The notes under the pieces: generated by a model
The model's input: the letters and a program-made list of their open reading frames with translations, nothing else
Told to the model about the DNA's origin: nothing
Databases searched by the model: none
Position numbers and translations under genes: made by a program
Part shown: one piece after another, positions 14,172-22,038 of the stretch
Layout: each line of letters begins with the position of its first letter
Position numbering within the stretch: the stretch's first letter is position 1
Assembly: GCA_900552915.1 (NCBI GenBank)
Contig: USBS01000009.1
Span: forward strand, 1-31,785
DNA: 31,785 nt
Origin: an uncultured Sutterella sp.
GTDB lineage: Bacteria > Pseudomonadota > Gammaproteobacteria > Burkholderiales > Burkholderiaceae_F
Direction of reading: 5' to 3'

Positions 14172-14627
14172 ATGCGTTGCCCGTTTTGCAAGTCCAAGGA
14201 CACGGCGGTCGTCGATTCTCGCGCGAGCGAAGACGGCTTTTCCATTCGCAGACGCCGTCAGTGCAGCGCCTGCGGCAAACGCTTTACGACGTTTGAGCGC
14301 GTGGAAATCAATATGCCGGCGATTGTCAAGCGCACCGGCGTACGCCGCGAATACGACCGCGATAAGGTTCGTGCGTCGATGCGGTTGGCACTCAGAAAGC
14401 GTCCGGTAAGCGACGAGCAGATCGAAGAGGCGATTACGCTCATTGAGCAGCGCCTCAGAAGTCTGGGCGAACGGGAGGTGGCCAGCGCCAAGGTGGGCGA
14501 ATTTGTGCTCGAAGAGCTCAAGCGCCTGGATACGGTTGCCTATGTGCGCTTTGCAAGCGTCTACTACAACGTAGAAGATCCTGAGGAATTCAAGCGTCTG
14601 ATGCGCGATCTGGAAGCGGAAAAGTGA
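14172..14627 (+). CDS. nrdR: Transcriptional repressor NrdR
   Basis: ATP/dATP-sensing repressor of ribonucleotide reductase genes. The 151-residue protein has the N-terminal zinc ribbon (Cys3, Cys6, Cys31, Cys34; MRCPFC and CSACGKRF) followed by an ATP-cone domain from about residue 49 (PAIVKRTGVRREYDRDKV) to 139 (RFASVYYNVED). Length and both motifs match NrdR closely. The ATG follows AAGGAG. Its stop overlaps the GTG start of ribD by 4 bp, so the two are translationally coupled; the glyA-nrdR-ribD order is familiar in this group. Confidence 0.97.
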   Translation: MRCPFCKSKDTAVVDSRASEDGFSIRRRRQCSACGKRFTTFERVEINMPAIVKRTGVRREYDRDKVRASMRLALRKRPVSDEQIEEAITLIEQRLRSLGEREVASAKVGEFVLEELKRLDTVAYVRFASVYYNVEDPEEFKRLMRDLEAEK

Positions 14628-15712
14628 CGGATAATCGCGACGAATTCTTCATACGCGAAGCTCTGAAGGAGGCGCGCAAGGGGCGTTATATCGCTGCGCC
14701 CAATCCGGCAGTGGGTTGCGTGATCGTCAAGGACGGAGAGATCGTCTCGCGCGGTTATACGCATGCGCCGGGCTCGCAGCACGCCGAAATCGATGCGTTG
14801 ATGAATGCCAAAGACGCAGGCGTCGATGTGACGGGCTCGACTGTGTACGTGACGCTGGAGCCGTGTTCTCATTATGGACGTACGCCGCCGTGTGCGCTGC
14901 GGCTTATCGAGGAGCGCGTCGGACGCGTAGTGGCTGCGCTCGAAGACCCCAATCCGCTGGTCGCGGGCAAAGGTCTTAAGATGCTTGAAGAGGCCGGTAT
15001 CGCGGTTTCTTGCGGCGTCTGTCGAGACGAAGCCTACGAGGCAAACATCGGCTTTTTCACGCGCATGAAAACGGGGCTGCCCTGGGTGCGCATGAAGATA
15101 GCGGTGACGCTTGACGGCCGCACGGCGTTGCCCAACGGAGCCAGTCGTTGGATTACGAGCGAAGAGGCGCGACGCAAGGGCCGGCTGTGGCGGGCCCGCG
15201 CGCAGGGCATTCTCACCGGCATCGGAACGGTGCTTGCCGACAATCCGCAGATGAGCGTGCGTGAAGAACGGCTTCCGAGCCCTCTGAAGTTTGTCGCTGA
15301 CAGCCATGCCATGACGCCGGTGACCTTCAATATTCTGCAGGGGCAGCCCACAACGATTTTTGTCGGCGACGAGGCCGCGGAAACTCGCATCGAGGCGCTC
15401 GAGGCGGCCGGCGCCACCGTCAAGCGTGTGACAGGCTCTCACGAGCTTGATCTGCGTGAAATCATGAGCTCGATTGCCGAAGCCGGCGTCAACGAACTGC
15501 ATGTGGAAGCCGGCGCGACGCTTTCCGGCGCACTTTTGGCCGAGGGACTTATCGACGAAATCGTCTGCTATCTTGCGCCTGCCGTGATGGGTGAGGGGAT
15601 GCCTTTTGCAAGACTCGGTCCCTTCAGCCGGATGAGTGACGTTCTGCGCTGGCGCTTCGTAACGATCGAAAAAGTTGGCGACGATCTGGAAATCGTCCTG
15701 AGACGAAATTAA
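14624..15712 (+). CDS. ribD: Bifunctional riboflavin biosynthesis protein RibD (deaminase/reductase)
   Basis: Two-step riboflavin enzyme: it deaminates the pyrimidine released from GTP by GTP cyclohydrolase II, then reduces the ribosyl group with NADPH. The N-terminal deaminase domain (residues about 1-145) has the zinc motif HAE at 53-55 and PCSHYGRTPPC with Cys81 and Cys90. The C-terminal reductase domain begins near WVRMKIAVTLDGRTAL and includes SRWITSEEARR, the ILTGIGTVLADNP motif and HVEAGATLSGALL. At 362 residues it is the usual length. The start codon is GTG overlapping the nrdR stop (14624-14627), and MTDNRDEFFIREALKEA aligns with RibD N termini. No FMN riboswitch is visible upstream. 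Confidence 0.96.
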   Translation: MTDNRDEFFIREALKEARKGRYIAAPNPAVGCVIVKDGEIVSRGYTHAPGSQHAEIDALMNAKDAGVDVTGSTVYVTLEPCSHYGRTPPCALRLIEERVGRVVAALEDPNPLVAGKGLKMLEEAGIAVSCGVCRDEAYEANIGFFTRMKTGLPWVRMKIAVTLDGRTALPNGASRWITSEEARRKGRLWRARAQGILTGIGTVLADNPQMSVREERLPSPLKFVADSHAMTPVTFNILQGQPTTIFVGDEAAETRIEALEAAGATVKRVTGSHELDLREIMSSIAEAGVNELHVEAGATLSGALLAEGLIDEIVCYLAPAVMGEGMPFARLGPFSRMSDVLRWRFVTIEKVGDDLEIVLRRN

Positions 15713-15727
15713 TTCAAAGCGAAAAAC

Positions 15728-15761
15728 GCGGCAGCGGAAATCAATCCCGCCGCCAATTTTT
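15728..15761 (+). terminator. Possible weak terminator or attenuator between ribD and ribE
   Basis: GCGGC (15728-15732) can pair with GCCGC (15749-15753), followed after CAA by TTTTT (15757-15761). The stem is short with a long loop, so at most it gives partial termination. The ribE Shine-Dalgarno sequence AGGAAAG lies immediately after. Confidence 0.35.
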
Positions 15762-15779
15762 AGGAAAGAACGAAAAGAT

Positions 15780-16406
15780 ATGTTTACCGGAATTATTCAG
15801 GCCATCGGCAAAGTTCGCGAACCCGAAAAGCTCGGCAACGGCGTTCGTCTGACGATTGTGACGCCCGAGGATTTTCACCTGAACGAAGTTCGCGTGGGCG
15901 ACTCGATTGCCGTAAACGGCGCCTGCATGACCGTGGTCAACATCGACGGCAACAGCTTTCAGATTGATGTGAGCGCAGAAAGCCTCTCCAAGACGTGCGG
16001 GCTCGATACGTTCGGCGAAGTGAATCTGGAAAAAGCGATGCGTTTGGGTGATCGGGTTGACGGGCATTTGGTGAGCGGCCATGTCGACGGCGTCGGTCAG
16101 GTCGAATCGATGACCAAGATTGCCGAAAGCTACAAGCTTGTGATTCGTGCTCCCTTGAAGCTTTCGCCCTATCTTGCCTACAAGGGGTCGGTTGCCGTCA
16201 ACGGCGTGTCGCTGACCGTCAATGAAGTCGAAGATACCGCCATGGGAGCGCTCATCAGCATCAACCTCATTCCGCACACCGTTGAGGTGACGACTCTGAA
16301 GCACCTGAAGGCGCAGGATTGGGTCAATCTTGAAATCGACACCATTGCCCGCTATGTCGAGCGCATGATCAAGCTGCGCGAAGAAGACGGCGACGATCTG
16401 TTCTGA
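15780..16406 (+). CDS. ribE: Riboflavin synthase, alpha subunit
   Basis: Catalyses dismutation of two 6,7-dimethyl-8-ribityllumazine molecules to riboflavin. The 208-residue protein shows the duplicated lumazine-binding fold: first domain MFTGIIQAIGKV to about residue 97 with VGDSIAVNGACMTVV and SGHVDGVG, then a second domain with KGSVAVNGVSLTVNEV. The MFTGII start is diagnostic. It lies 67 bp after ribD with a good AGGAAAG ribosome-binding site. An Old Yellow Enzyme gene follows 35 bp downstream, where ribBA would usually be expected. The acidic C terminus (REEDGDDLF) is slightly longer than typical. Confidence 0.97.
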   Translation: MFTGIIQAIGKVREPEKLGNGVRLTIVTPEDFHLNEVRVGDSIAVNGACMTVVNIDGNSFQIDVSAESLSKTCGLDTFGEVNLEKAMRLGDRVDGHLVSGHVDGVGQVESMTKIAESYKLVIRAPLKLSPYLAYKGSVAVNGVSLTVNEVEDTAMGALISINLIPHTVEVTTLKHLKAQDWVNLEIDTIARYVERMIKLREEDGDDLF

Positions 16407-16441
16407 TCGCCGGTCTCTGGTCTCGGGAAGGTTCGGAAAAG

Positions 16442-17512
16442 ATGGCGCTCTTGTTTACGCCCCTGAAGATGGGAGGCATAACGCTCGCAAACCGCATCTG
16501 CGTGCCGCCGATGTGTCGTTGTCTTGCGCACGAAGGCGTCGGTTCGCAAGAGTTGATTCGGCACTACGAACGACTTGCCGCTTCGGGGGCGGGACTTGTG
16601 GTGGTCGAAGCAACCGCCGTGCGAGACGACGGGCGCATCACCGTGCGCTGTCTCGGGCTATACACCGACGAGCAGGAGGCATTTTTCCGCCGTCTCCTGC
16701 AAGCAGCTCGTGCAGCGGCCCCCGAGGGTACGAAATTCTTCATTCAGCTCTCGCACAGCGGCCGCAAGGGCAGCCGCAAGGACCCCAAGACTGGTCGCGG
16801 CACGCTTTTGCCCGACCAAGGGGGCTTTCCGCTGATGGCGCCGTCGGCGCTGTCCTATACCTCCGACGCTCCCTTGCCCCGGGAGATGACCGAAGCGGAC
16901 ATCGAAGGTGTTTTGAGAGCGTTTGAGACTGCTGCCGCACGCGCCAAACGGGCGGGCTTCGACGGTATTCAGATTCATGCCGCGCACGGCTATCTGGTGC
17001 ATCAATTTTTATCGCCTGTCACCAATAGGCGTTGTGACGCCTGGGGCGGAAGTCCGGAAAAACGCCGCCGCTTTGCGTCGGCCGTTGTCGACGCCGTCAG
17101 AAAGGGGGCGCAAGACCTACCCGTGATGGTGCGCCTGTCGGCGTGCGATTGGATTGAAGGCGGCTGCGGCATTGAAGACGCCGTCGCTCTTGTGCAGGAA
17201 CTTGCGCAGCGCGGCGTTGCCGCTGCAGACGTTTCCTCGGGCGGCATCGATCCGTCGCAGCAGCTGCCCGGATCGGTTACGGCCGCTCACGGCGCCTTTG
17301 CGCACCGAATCAAAGAGCAGACGGGGATGGTGACGTTTACGAGCGGCGGCATCGTGGAGCCGCTGCAGGCCGAAGAAATTCTGCGCTCGCAGGATGCGGA
17401 CGCGGTTTGCATCGGCCGCGAGATGATCAAAAACCCGAGCTGGGTTTGGGCGGCAGCGCAAGACTTAAGCGGCACTGCGCTGCCGGCGGCAGGTTTTGTG
17501 GCCGGCTTTTAG
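16442..17512 (+). CDS. Old Yellow Enzyme family NADPH dehydrogenase (YqjM/NamA class)
   Basis: FMN-dependent ene-reductase that reduces activated C=C bonds with NADPH; a cytoplasmic TIM-barrel enzyme. The 356-residue protein starts LFTPLKMGGITLANRI and has the YqjM-class signature: active-site Cys25 (PPMC), the substrate-binding pair in HAAHGYL at His179 and His182 with Tyr184, LVHQFLSPVTNRR and the phosphate-binding ending FTSGGIVEPLQAEEIL with ADAVCIGREMIKNP. The residue two after the active Cys is Cys27, where YqjM has Tyr28. It sits between ribE and ribH, replacing the expected ribBA, and its stop codon overlaps the stop of the opposing membrane-protein gene. Physiological substrate unknown; a detoxifying or flavin-linked role is inferred. 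Confidence 0.92.
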   Translation: MALLFTPLKMGGITLANRICVPPMCRCLAHEGVGSQELIRHYERLAASGAGLVVVEATAVRDDGRITVRCLGLYTDEQEAFFRRLLQAARAAAPEGTKFFIQLSHSGRKGSRKDPKTGRGTLLPDQGGFPLMAPSALSYTSDAPLPREMTEADIEGVLRAFETAAARAKRAGFDGIQIHAAHGYLVHQFLSPVTNRRCDAWGGSPEKRRRFASAVVDAVRKGAQDLPVMVRLSACDWIEGGCGIEDAVALVQELAQRGVAAADVSSGGIDPSQQLPGSVTAAHGAFAHRIKEQTGMVTFTSGGIVEPLQAEEILRSQDADAVCIGREMIKNPSWVWAAAQDLSGTALPAAGFVAGF

Positions 17513-18009
17513 GACTCGGATTTTTCGAGCGATTCAGTGAGCAGGCCTTTTGCCATGAGTGTGGTTTCGGCTACGTCCATCGTGCGCAGAATGCGAAAGC
17601 GCGCCACTACGCCGATGACCATGCCGATCGCGCACAGCAGCAGAGCTTGCGACAGCGGCATCAGAATGGCGGGGGCGTCGGGCTTGAACTGCGCGATGAG
17701 CGTCAGACCGAACGCCACGAAGCAGTAAACGCCGCGGCGTCTGAAATCGGCTTTGCAGGCGAGCTCGGCCTCGTTGAGGTCCTGCGCGCGCATGATTCGA
17801 GCCAGGCACGATTCGGCCGGGACGGCACGGGCGATTTGGCTCGGGCTTGTATCTTTGTCGCAAACGGCTAAAATGGCCCGCCCGCGTGCGGCGTTTCGAT
17901 CGAATGACCAGAAATAGACGGGCAGAAACAGCCGCAGAATCTGCACGAATGTGTAGATTGCAGCAAGGATCAGAAGGCCGTTTGTGACCCAGGTGGGAAT
18001 CGGATTCAT
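17509..18009 (-). CDS. Hypothetical small membrane protein in the riboflavin cluster
   Basis: A 166-residue protein I do not recognise. It has a long N-terminal hydrophobic segment (about residues 8-33), an acidic/basic soluble loop of about 60 residues containing AVCDKDTSPSQIARAVP and RAQDLNEAELACKADFRRRG, then two further hydrophobic segments (about 96-110 and 117-138) and a short charged tail. Three membrane passes are likely. It is the only minus-strand gene inside an otherwise plus-strand block, and its stop overlaps the Old Yellow Enzyme stop. The ATG at 18009 (MNPIPTW) was chosen over an upstream in-frame start at 18075, whose extra 22 residues look non-coding. That it is a gene is supported by the membrane pattern and codon use but not by homology. 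Confidence 0.65.
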   Translation of the reverse strand: MNPIPTWVTNGLLILAAIYTFVQILRLFLPVYFWSFDRNAARGRAILAVCDKDTSPSQIARAVPAESCLARIMRAQDLNEAELACKADFRRRGVYCFVAFGLTLIAQFKPDAPAILMPLSQALLLCAIGMVIGVVARFRILRTMDVAETTLMAKGLLTESLEKSES

Positions 18010-18163
18010 GGCGTGTAGCTTGTTTCGGAGTGTTGTTGGGCGAAAGTATACGGTTTCGGCCGAAATTCTGAGCATAAGACAGTCCGAAGCAAGTGACCTC
18101 GAACGCCGCTTCGGGCATTCGGTAAAATAATCAATTAGTCAATTTCTTTATTGGGGTTCTCGC

Positions 18164-18700
18164 ATGAACGTCAAAACCTTTAAAGGCGCCCTTGACGGCT
18201 CCGACATGAATATCGGCATCGTGGTGTCGCGCTTTAACGAATATGCCGGCAAGGAAGAGCTTGAGGCCTGCCTTGAAGAACTCAAGACTCTCGGCGTGTC
18301 CGAAGAGAATATCCGCGTGGTTTCCGTGCCTGGTGCATTGGAAATTCCGCTGACGCTTCAGATGCTTGCCGAAAGCGACGAGTTTGACGCTCTGATTGCT
18401 TTGGGCGCCGTGATCCGCGGCGAAACCTATCATTTCGAAATCGTTTCCGACACGTCCGCTGCCGAAATTGCTCGCGTGAGCCGCGAATACGATACGCCGA
18501 TCGCAAACGGCATTCTGACGACCTACGACGACGAACAGTGCAAGGCCCGCACCTATATGAAGGGCAAGGACTGCGCTCGCTGCGCTGTTGAAATGGTTAA
18601 TTTGCAGACGACGCTCTATGAAGAGTTCTACAGCTCCGATTGGGCTGAGGACGAAGACGATATTTTGGTCGACGACGTGCATCATGACGGAAAGTGCTAA
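18164..18700 (+). CDS. ribH: 6,7-dimethyl-8-ribityllumazine synthase
   Basis: Penultimate riboflavin enzyme; condenses the RibD-pathway pyrimidine with dihydroxybutanone phosphate to make the lumazine used by RibE. The 178-residue protein has the N-terminal IGIVVSRFNEYAGKEEL, the VPGALEIPLTLQ motif and GAVIRGETYHFEIVSD with catalytic His90, then TPIANGILTTYDDEQ. Its C terminus carries an extra acidic tail (WAEDEDDILVDD), longer than typical 155-160 residue forms; the tail overlaps the start of nusB by 17 bp. A TAAAAT hexamer at about 18122 may be part of a promoter, consistent with a separate transcript after the opposing gene. ribBA, the source of the second substrate, is not in the window. 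Confidence 0.95.
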   Translation: MNVKTFKGALDGSDMNIGIVVSRFNEYAGKEELEACLEELKTLGVSEENIRVVSVPGALEIPLTLQMLAESDEFDALIALGAVIRGETYHFEIVSDTSAAEIARVSREYDTPIANGILTTYDDEQCKARTYMKGKDCARCAVEMVNLQTTLYEEFYSSDWAEDEDDILVDDVHHDGKC

Positions 18701-19187
18701 TTTGCGTGCCCGCCTGAGTCAGGGGCCGCGCCGCAAGGCGCGCGAGTTTGCGCTTCTGGGCGTATATGAAGCGCTTATCAACGAATCGGCTGACTTTGCT
18801 GCCATTGATGCCAACCTGTTGAGCGTCATCACCGACGAGGGCAGTCCGGTTGCCGGGTGCGATCTCACGGCCGACGACTTCAATCAGTGCGACCAGCAGT
18901 TTTACCGCGACATCCTCGACGGCGTGATCAAGGATAAGGAAGCGCTGCTGGCTACGCTTGCGCGCCATCTCGATCGTGATCCGCAGCGGCTTTCGGTTGT
19001 GGAGCGAGCCTGTTTGTTGATCGGTGCGTGGGAGATGAAGAACTGCCCGCAGATTCCCTATCGCGTCGTGATCAACGAAGCGGTGGAGCTCTCGAAGGTG
19101 TTCGGTGCCGATCGCGGCTACAAGCTTGTCAACGGCGTGCTCGACAAGGTCGCAAGTGAACTGCGTCCTGCCGAACACAACGCTTGA
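18684..19187 (+). CDS. nusB: Transcription antitermination factor NusB
   Basis: RNA-binding factor that, with NusE (S10), binds boxA of rRNA leader transcripts and supports antitermination. The 167-residue protein has the all-helical NusB features: RRKAREFALLGVYEALIN near the N terminus, RLSVVERACLLIGAWEM in the middle and IPYRVVINEAVELSKVFGADRGYKLVNGVLDKVA at the C terminus. The ATG at 18684 (MTESANLRAR) was chosen; a longer upstream reading overlaps ribH in another frame and adds unlikely sequence. The 17-bp overlap with ribH is the classic ribH-nusB coupling. A strong terminator follows. Confidence 0.95.
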   Translation: MTESANLRARLSQGPRRKAREFALLGVYEALINESADFAAIDANLLSVITDEGSPVAGCDLTADDFNQCDQQFYRDILDGVIKDKEALLATLARHLDRDPQRLSVVERACLLIGAWEMKNCPQIPYRVVINEAVELSKVFGADRGYKLVNGVLDKVASELRPAEHNA

Positions 19188-19243
19188 AGCTTGCATGCGG
19201 CTTCGGCCGTGCGCCGACTGCCGCAAAAAGGCCTATAACGCAA

Positions 19244-19290
19244 GGTGCGGATTGAAAGAGAGGAAATTCTCTTTCGACCGCGCCTTTTTT
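19244..19290 (+). terminator. Strong rho-independent terminator after nusB
   Basis: GGTGCGG..TTGAAAGAGA (19244-19262) pairs with TCTCTTTCG.CCGCGCC (19268-19284), about 15 pairs with a small bulge, followed by six T residues (19285-19290). It ends the ribH-nusB transcript, so thiL needs its own promoter in the remaining 60 bp. Confidence 0.88.
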
Positions 19291-19350
19291 CGTAAGATCT
19301 CAGTGCAGAATAGCTCTACGAGAGCGTTTTTCTGAGGAGTGCAATCCGTC

Positions 19351-20361
19351 ATGGCTCAAAACGGTGAATTTCAAATCATCGAGCGCTTTTTTACGCATGA
19401 AAATTTCGGGGCCTGGGCCTGCAAGGGCGTAGGCGACGACTGCGCCATCATCGATATGCCCGCCGGCCGCATCGCGGTGACGGCAGACATGATGGCCGTC
19501 GGCACACACTTTCTGCCGACGCAAAGGCCTGAGGATATCGGCTACAAAGCGCTTGCCGTCAATCTTTCCGATTTGGCTGCTGCCGGCGCCGTGCCGCGCG
19601 CTTTTTTTCTGACGATCGGCTTGCCGGAGCGAGACGATGCCTGGCTTGCAGGTTTTACCAAAGGCATGATGGAGCTCTCGCAGGCTTCCGGCTGCCCGTT
19701 GCTCGGAGGCGATACGACACGCACGGCCAAGGTGGGTGACTCGCATGCTCCGGTGACGATCTCGATCACGGCGATGGGTGAGTTGCCTCAGAATATGGGC
19801 CTGACGCGCGCAGGAGCTCAACCGGGAGACGACATCTGGGTGTCGGGAACGGTGGGCGGAGCCTGGGCCGCATTAATGCACCGCTGGGGCAAACTTACGG
19901 TGGATGCAAGGCTCTTTCCCGCGGCCGCCGCCGCGATGGATCGCCCGACGCCTCGCAATGCATTGGGTACGGCCCTTCTGAGTTCCGCAACGGCCTGTGC
20001 GGACATATCCGACGGACTGGCCCAGGATCTGGGACACATTCTCGAGCGCAGCGGCGTGGATGCCGATGTGCTCTGGGACGCAGTGCCGAAGCATCCTGCG
20101 TTGGCCTGCCTGCCCGAAGCACAGCGGCTTGAAGCCGCTATGAGCGGTGGCGACGATTATGAACTCGTATTTACGGCTCCCGCCGAAAAGCGTGGATTAA
20201 TCGAACAGGCGTCGATTTCTGCGCTCACGCCCGTGACCCGTATCGGGCGCATTGTGGAAAAGAAGACGAACGGATCCGCCCTGGCAATTCGGGATGCATC
20301 CGGAAAGCCGCTCTTTCTGCCGGTACAAGGGTTTGATCACTTTGCTAAGAGCGAAGGTTGA
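19351..20361 (+). CDS. thiL: Thiamine-monophosphate kinase
   Basis: ATP-dependent last step of thiamine diphosphate synthesis (ThMP to ThDP). The 336-residue protein has the N-terminal GEFQIIERFF, the GVGDDCAIIDM and AVTADMMAVGTHF motifs (Mg and ThMP binding), KALAVNLSDLAAAGAVPRAFF, GGDTTR, ISDGLAQDLGHI and MSGGDDYELVF, the full ThiL pattern. The ATG at 19351 was preferred to an in-frame GTG at 19339 because the GAGGAG at 19334-19339 would overlap the GTG. pgpA follows 23 bp downstream. Confidence 0.96.
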   Translation: MAQNGEFQIIERFFTHENFGAWACKGVGDDCAIIDMPAGRIAVTADMMAVGTHFLPTQRPEDIGYKALAVNLSDLAAAGAVPRAFFLTIGLPERDDAWLAGFTKGMMELSQASGCPLLGGDTTRTAKVGDSHAPVTISITAMGELPQNMGLTRAGAQPGDDIWVSGTVGGAWAALMHRWGKLTVDARLFPAAAAAMDRPTPRNALGTALLSSATACADISDGLAQDLGHILERSGVDADVLWDAVPKHPALACLPEAQRLEAAMSGGDDYELVFTAPAEKRGLIEQASISALTPVTRIGRIVEKKTNGSALAIRDASGKPLFLPVQGFDHFAKSEG

Positions 20362-20384
20362 TCAGAGATGCTTTAGGACACCCA

Positions 20385-20945
20385 ATGCTCGCCAAAAAAT
20401 ACAGTGCGGACAATCCGGCTTATACGGTACGGCCGGGACTGAAGTTTGTTTATGCTCATCCGGCGCACACGCTGGCGCTCTTTTTCGGTGCCGGCTGCAT
20501 TCGACCGGGGCCCGGGACTTGGGGGACGCTCGCGGGTGTTTTGGTATGGATTCTTCTCGCGGAGGTGTTCAGCTGGAAGGTTTTGGTTTTTCTGATCGCA
20601 GCGGTTTTCGTACTGGGGGCGCTTGCATCGGAAAAAACCTGCAAAGACCTCGGAGTGGACGATGCCGGGTGCGTGGTGGTCGATGAGGTGGCCGCCGTTT
20701 GGTTGGTGTGCCTGATGCTGCCTCAAAACTGGATCGGGTGGGCGGCGGCCTTCGCGGCGTTTCGGCTTTTCGACATCGTGAAACTTCCTCCGGCCAGTTG
20801 GGTCGATCAACGTCTGCACAACGGTTGGGGGATTATGCTCGATGATCTTCTTGCAGCCGTTTGGGCGGTGTTTGCCGTCGTCGGATTGGATATGCTTCTG
20901 AACAAAATCTTCCCCGGTGCCAATCTCTTTTTGGGAGTGTTCTGA
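20385..20945 (+). CDS. pgpA: Phosphatidylglycerophosphatase A
   Basis: Inner-membrane lipid phosphatase converting phosphatidylglycerol phosphate to phosphatidylglycerol. The 186-residue protein shows AHTLALFFGAGCIRPGPGTWGTLAGVL (family start), DDAGCVVVDEVAAVW, and AAFAAFRLFDIVKLPPASWVDQRLHNGWGIMLDD, the PgpA signature. There are about four membrane segments. The ATG at 20385 sits 8 nt after AGGA; an upstream TTG at 20358 is in frame but unsupported. Its stop overlaps the pncC start (TGATG at 20943-20947). Confidence 0.95.
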   Translation: MLAKKYSADNPAYTVRPGLKFVYAHPAHTLALFFGAGCIRPGPGTWGTLAGVLVWILLAEVFSWKVLVFLIAAVFVLGALASEKTCKDLGVDDAGCVVVDEVAAVWLVCLMLPQNWIGWAAAFAAFRLFDIVKLPPASWVDQRLHNGWGIMLDDLLAAVWAVFAVVGLDMLLNKIFPGANLFLGVF

Positions 20946-21454
20946 TGACGGTAGAACTGACAAGCTATGAATTGGCGCTTGAGTTGGGGCGACTCTGCAA
21001 AGCTCGCGGCATGATGGTGGCAACGGCCGAAAGCTGCACTGCCGGCGGCGTGGGATTTGCAATGACGACGGTGCCGGGATCGAGCGAGTGGTTTGATCGG
21101 GGCTTTATCACGTATACGAACCGGGCCAAGCAGGAAATGTTGGGCGTTTCCGGCGAGACTTTGGCTCAGCACGGGGCGGTCAGTTCCCAAACAGCTGAAG
21201 AAATGGCCGTGGGGGCGATTGAACACTCACAAGCGCAGGCGTCCGTCTCCGTAACAGGCATTGCCGGTCCGGGCGGGGAAGTGCCCGGCAAGCCCGTCGG
21301 CACGGTTTTTTTCGGAGTAGCGATCGAAACTGCACAAGGCGTGCATGTGTGCTCGCACCGCTGCGAATTTGACGGAAACCGGGATTCGGTACGCCGACAA
21401 AGCATTGACTACGCCTTGCGGATGCTTCTGACGGAGCTACAGAGCCCGCAATAA
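20945..21454 (+). CDS. pncC: Nicotinamide-nucleotide amidohydrolase PncC (CinA C-terminal domain)
   Basis: Deamidates NMN to NaMN in the pyridine nucleotide cycle. The 169-residue protein is a stand-alone CinA C-terminal domain: ATAESCTAGGVGFAMTTVPGSS at about 34-55, GFITYTNRAKQEMLGV, VSSQTAEEMA and SVTGIAGPGG, then KPVGTVFFG. It starts with ATG overlapping the pgpA stop by one base, so the two are coupled. In many Burkholderiales this gene also follows pgpA. No N-terminal CinA domain is present. Confidence 0.95.
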   Translation: MTVELTSYELALELGRLCKARGMMVATAESCTAGGVGFAMTTVPGSSEWFDRGFITYTNRAKQEMLGVSGETLAQHGAVSSQTAEEMAVGAIEHSQAQASVSVTGIAGPGGEVPGKPVGTVFFGVAIETAQGVHVCSHRCEFDGNRDSVRRQSIDYALRMLLTELQSPQ

Positions 21455-21550
21455 GTCGTCACAAATCTTTCTGACGCTCCTTGCAAAACCGGGCCTTGCG
21501 GCATGTCAGAATTCCCGTTCGCTTGTGAGATTTGACATTTACCTTAGTCA

Positions 21551-21976
21551 ATGGAAACCACTGAACAGAAAACATCGACGCCGTTTCGAGCTTTTGATTC
21601 GATCTTCAATGTCGTCCAGTTTGTAGCTCTGAGCGCGATTGCGCTTGCAGCCGTTGTCGGCTTCGGGCTGGAGCTCTGGCGAATGGTCACGTCCGAAGGC
21701 ATTGCCTTGGGTGATTTGCTGCTGCTTTTTCTCTATACCGAAGTAATGGTGATGGCTCGCGCGGCACTGCACAGTCATCATGAGTTGGCCATCACAATGC
21801 CGATCGCAATTGCTGTTGTTGCACTCGGCCGCTACATGGTTGTAAGTTCGGACCACGACGCACTGCATCAAATCATGTATGCTGCAGCGATCTTTATTCT
21901 TGTGGCCGCACTCTTTTTGTGGAAGATGAGAGGCCGGTGCGGCGGAGCCGACGGGGCCAAAGGTGGTCCGAACTGA
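21551..21976 (+). CDS. PsiE-family inner-membrane protein
   Basis: A 141-residue membrane protein resembling the phosphate-starvation-inducible PsiE family: an N-terminal polar stretch, then four hydrophobic segments (about 19-42, 53-68, 78-96 and 106-125). It has the family-like LLLLFLYTEVMVMARAAL followed by HSHHELAITMPIAIAVVALGRYMVV. PsiE function is not established. It has a weak ribosome-binding site and no obvious Pho box in the short upstream gap. A bidirectional terminator separates it from the minus-strand flavin-reductase-like gene. Confidence 0.82.
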   Translation: METTEQKTSTPFRAFDSIFNVVQFVALSAIALAAVVGFGLELWRMVTSEGIALGDLLLLFLYTEVMVMARAALHSHHELAITMPIAIAVVALGRYMVVSSDHDALHQIMYAAAIFILVAALFLWKMRGRCGGADGAKGGPN

Positions 21977-21979
21977 TTG

Positions 21980-22019
21980 AAAAAAAACGCGCACGGCAAA
22001 ACCGGTGCGCGTTTTTTTT
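21980..22019. terminator. Bidirectional rho-independent terminator
   Basis: Eight A residues, CGCGCAC (21988-21994), a 10-nt loop, GTGCGCG (22005-22011), then eight T residues (22012-22019). The A/T arms extend the stem and give a U-run on both strands, so it ends the PsiE-family gene and the convergent gene at 22039-22611. Confidence 0.92.
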
Positions 22020-22038
22020 CGCTGGCATACCTCGGGCG

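Noticed and set aside
15713..15779. FMN riboswitch before ribE or ribD
   Set aside because: The ribD start overlaps nrdR and the ribD-ribE gap is 67 bp, too short for the conserved RFN element, and none of its signature segments are visible.
19188..19245. Small RNA started from TATAAC near 19233 and ended by the terminator at 19290
   Set aside because: No -35 element fits, and the transcript would consist of little more than the terminator hairpin.
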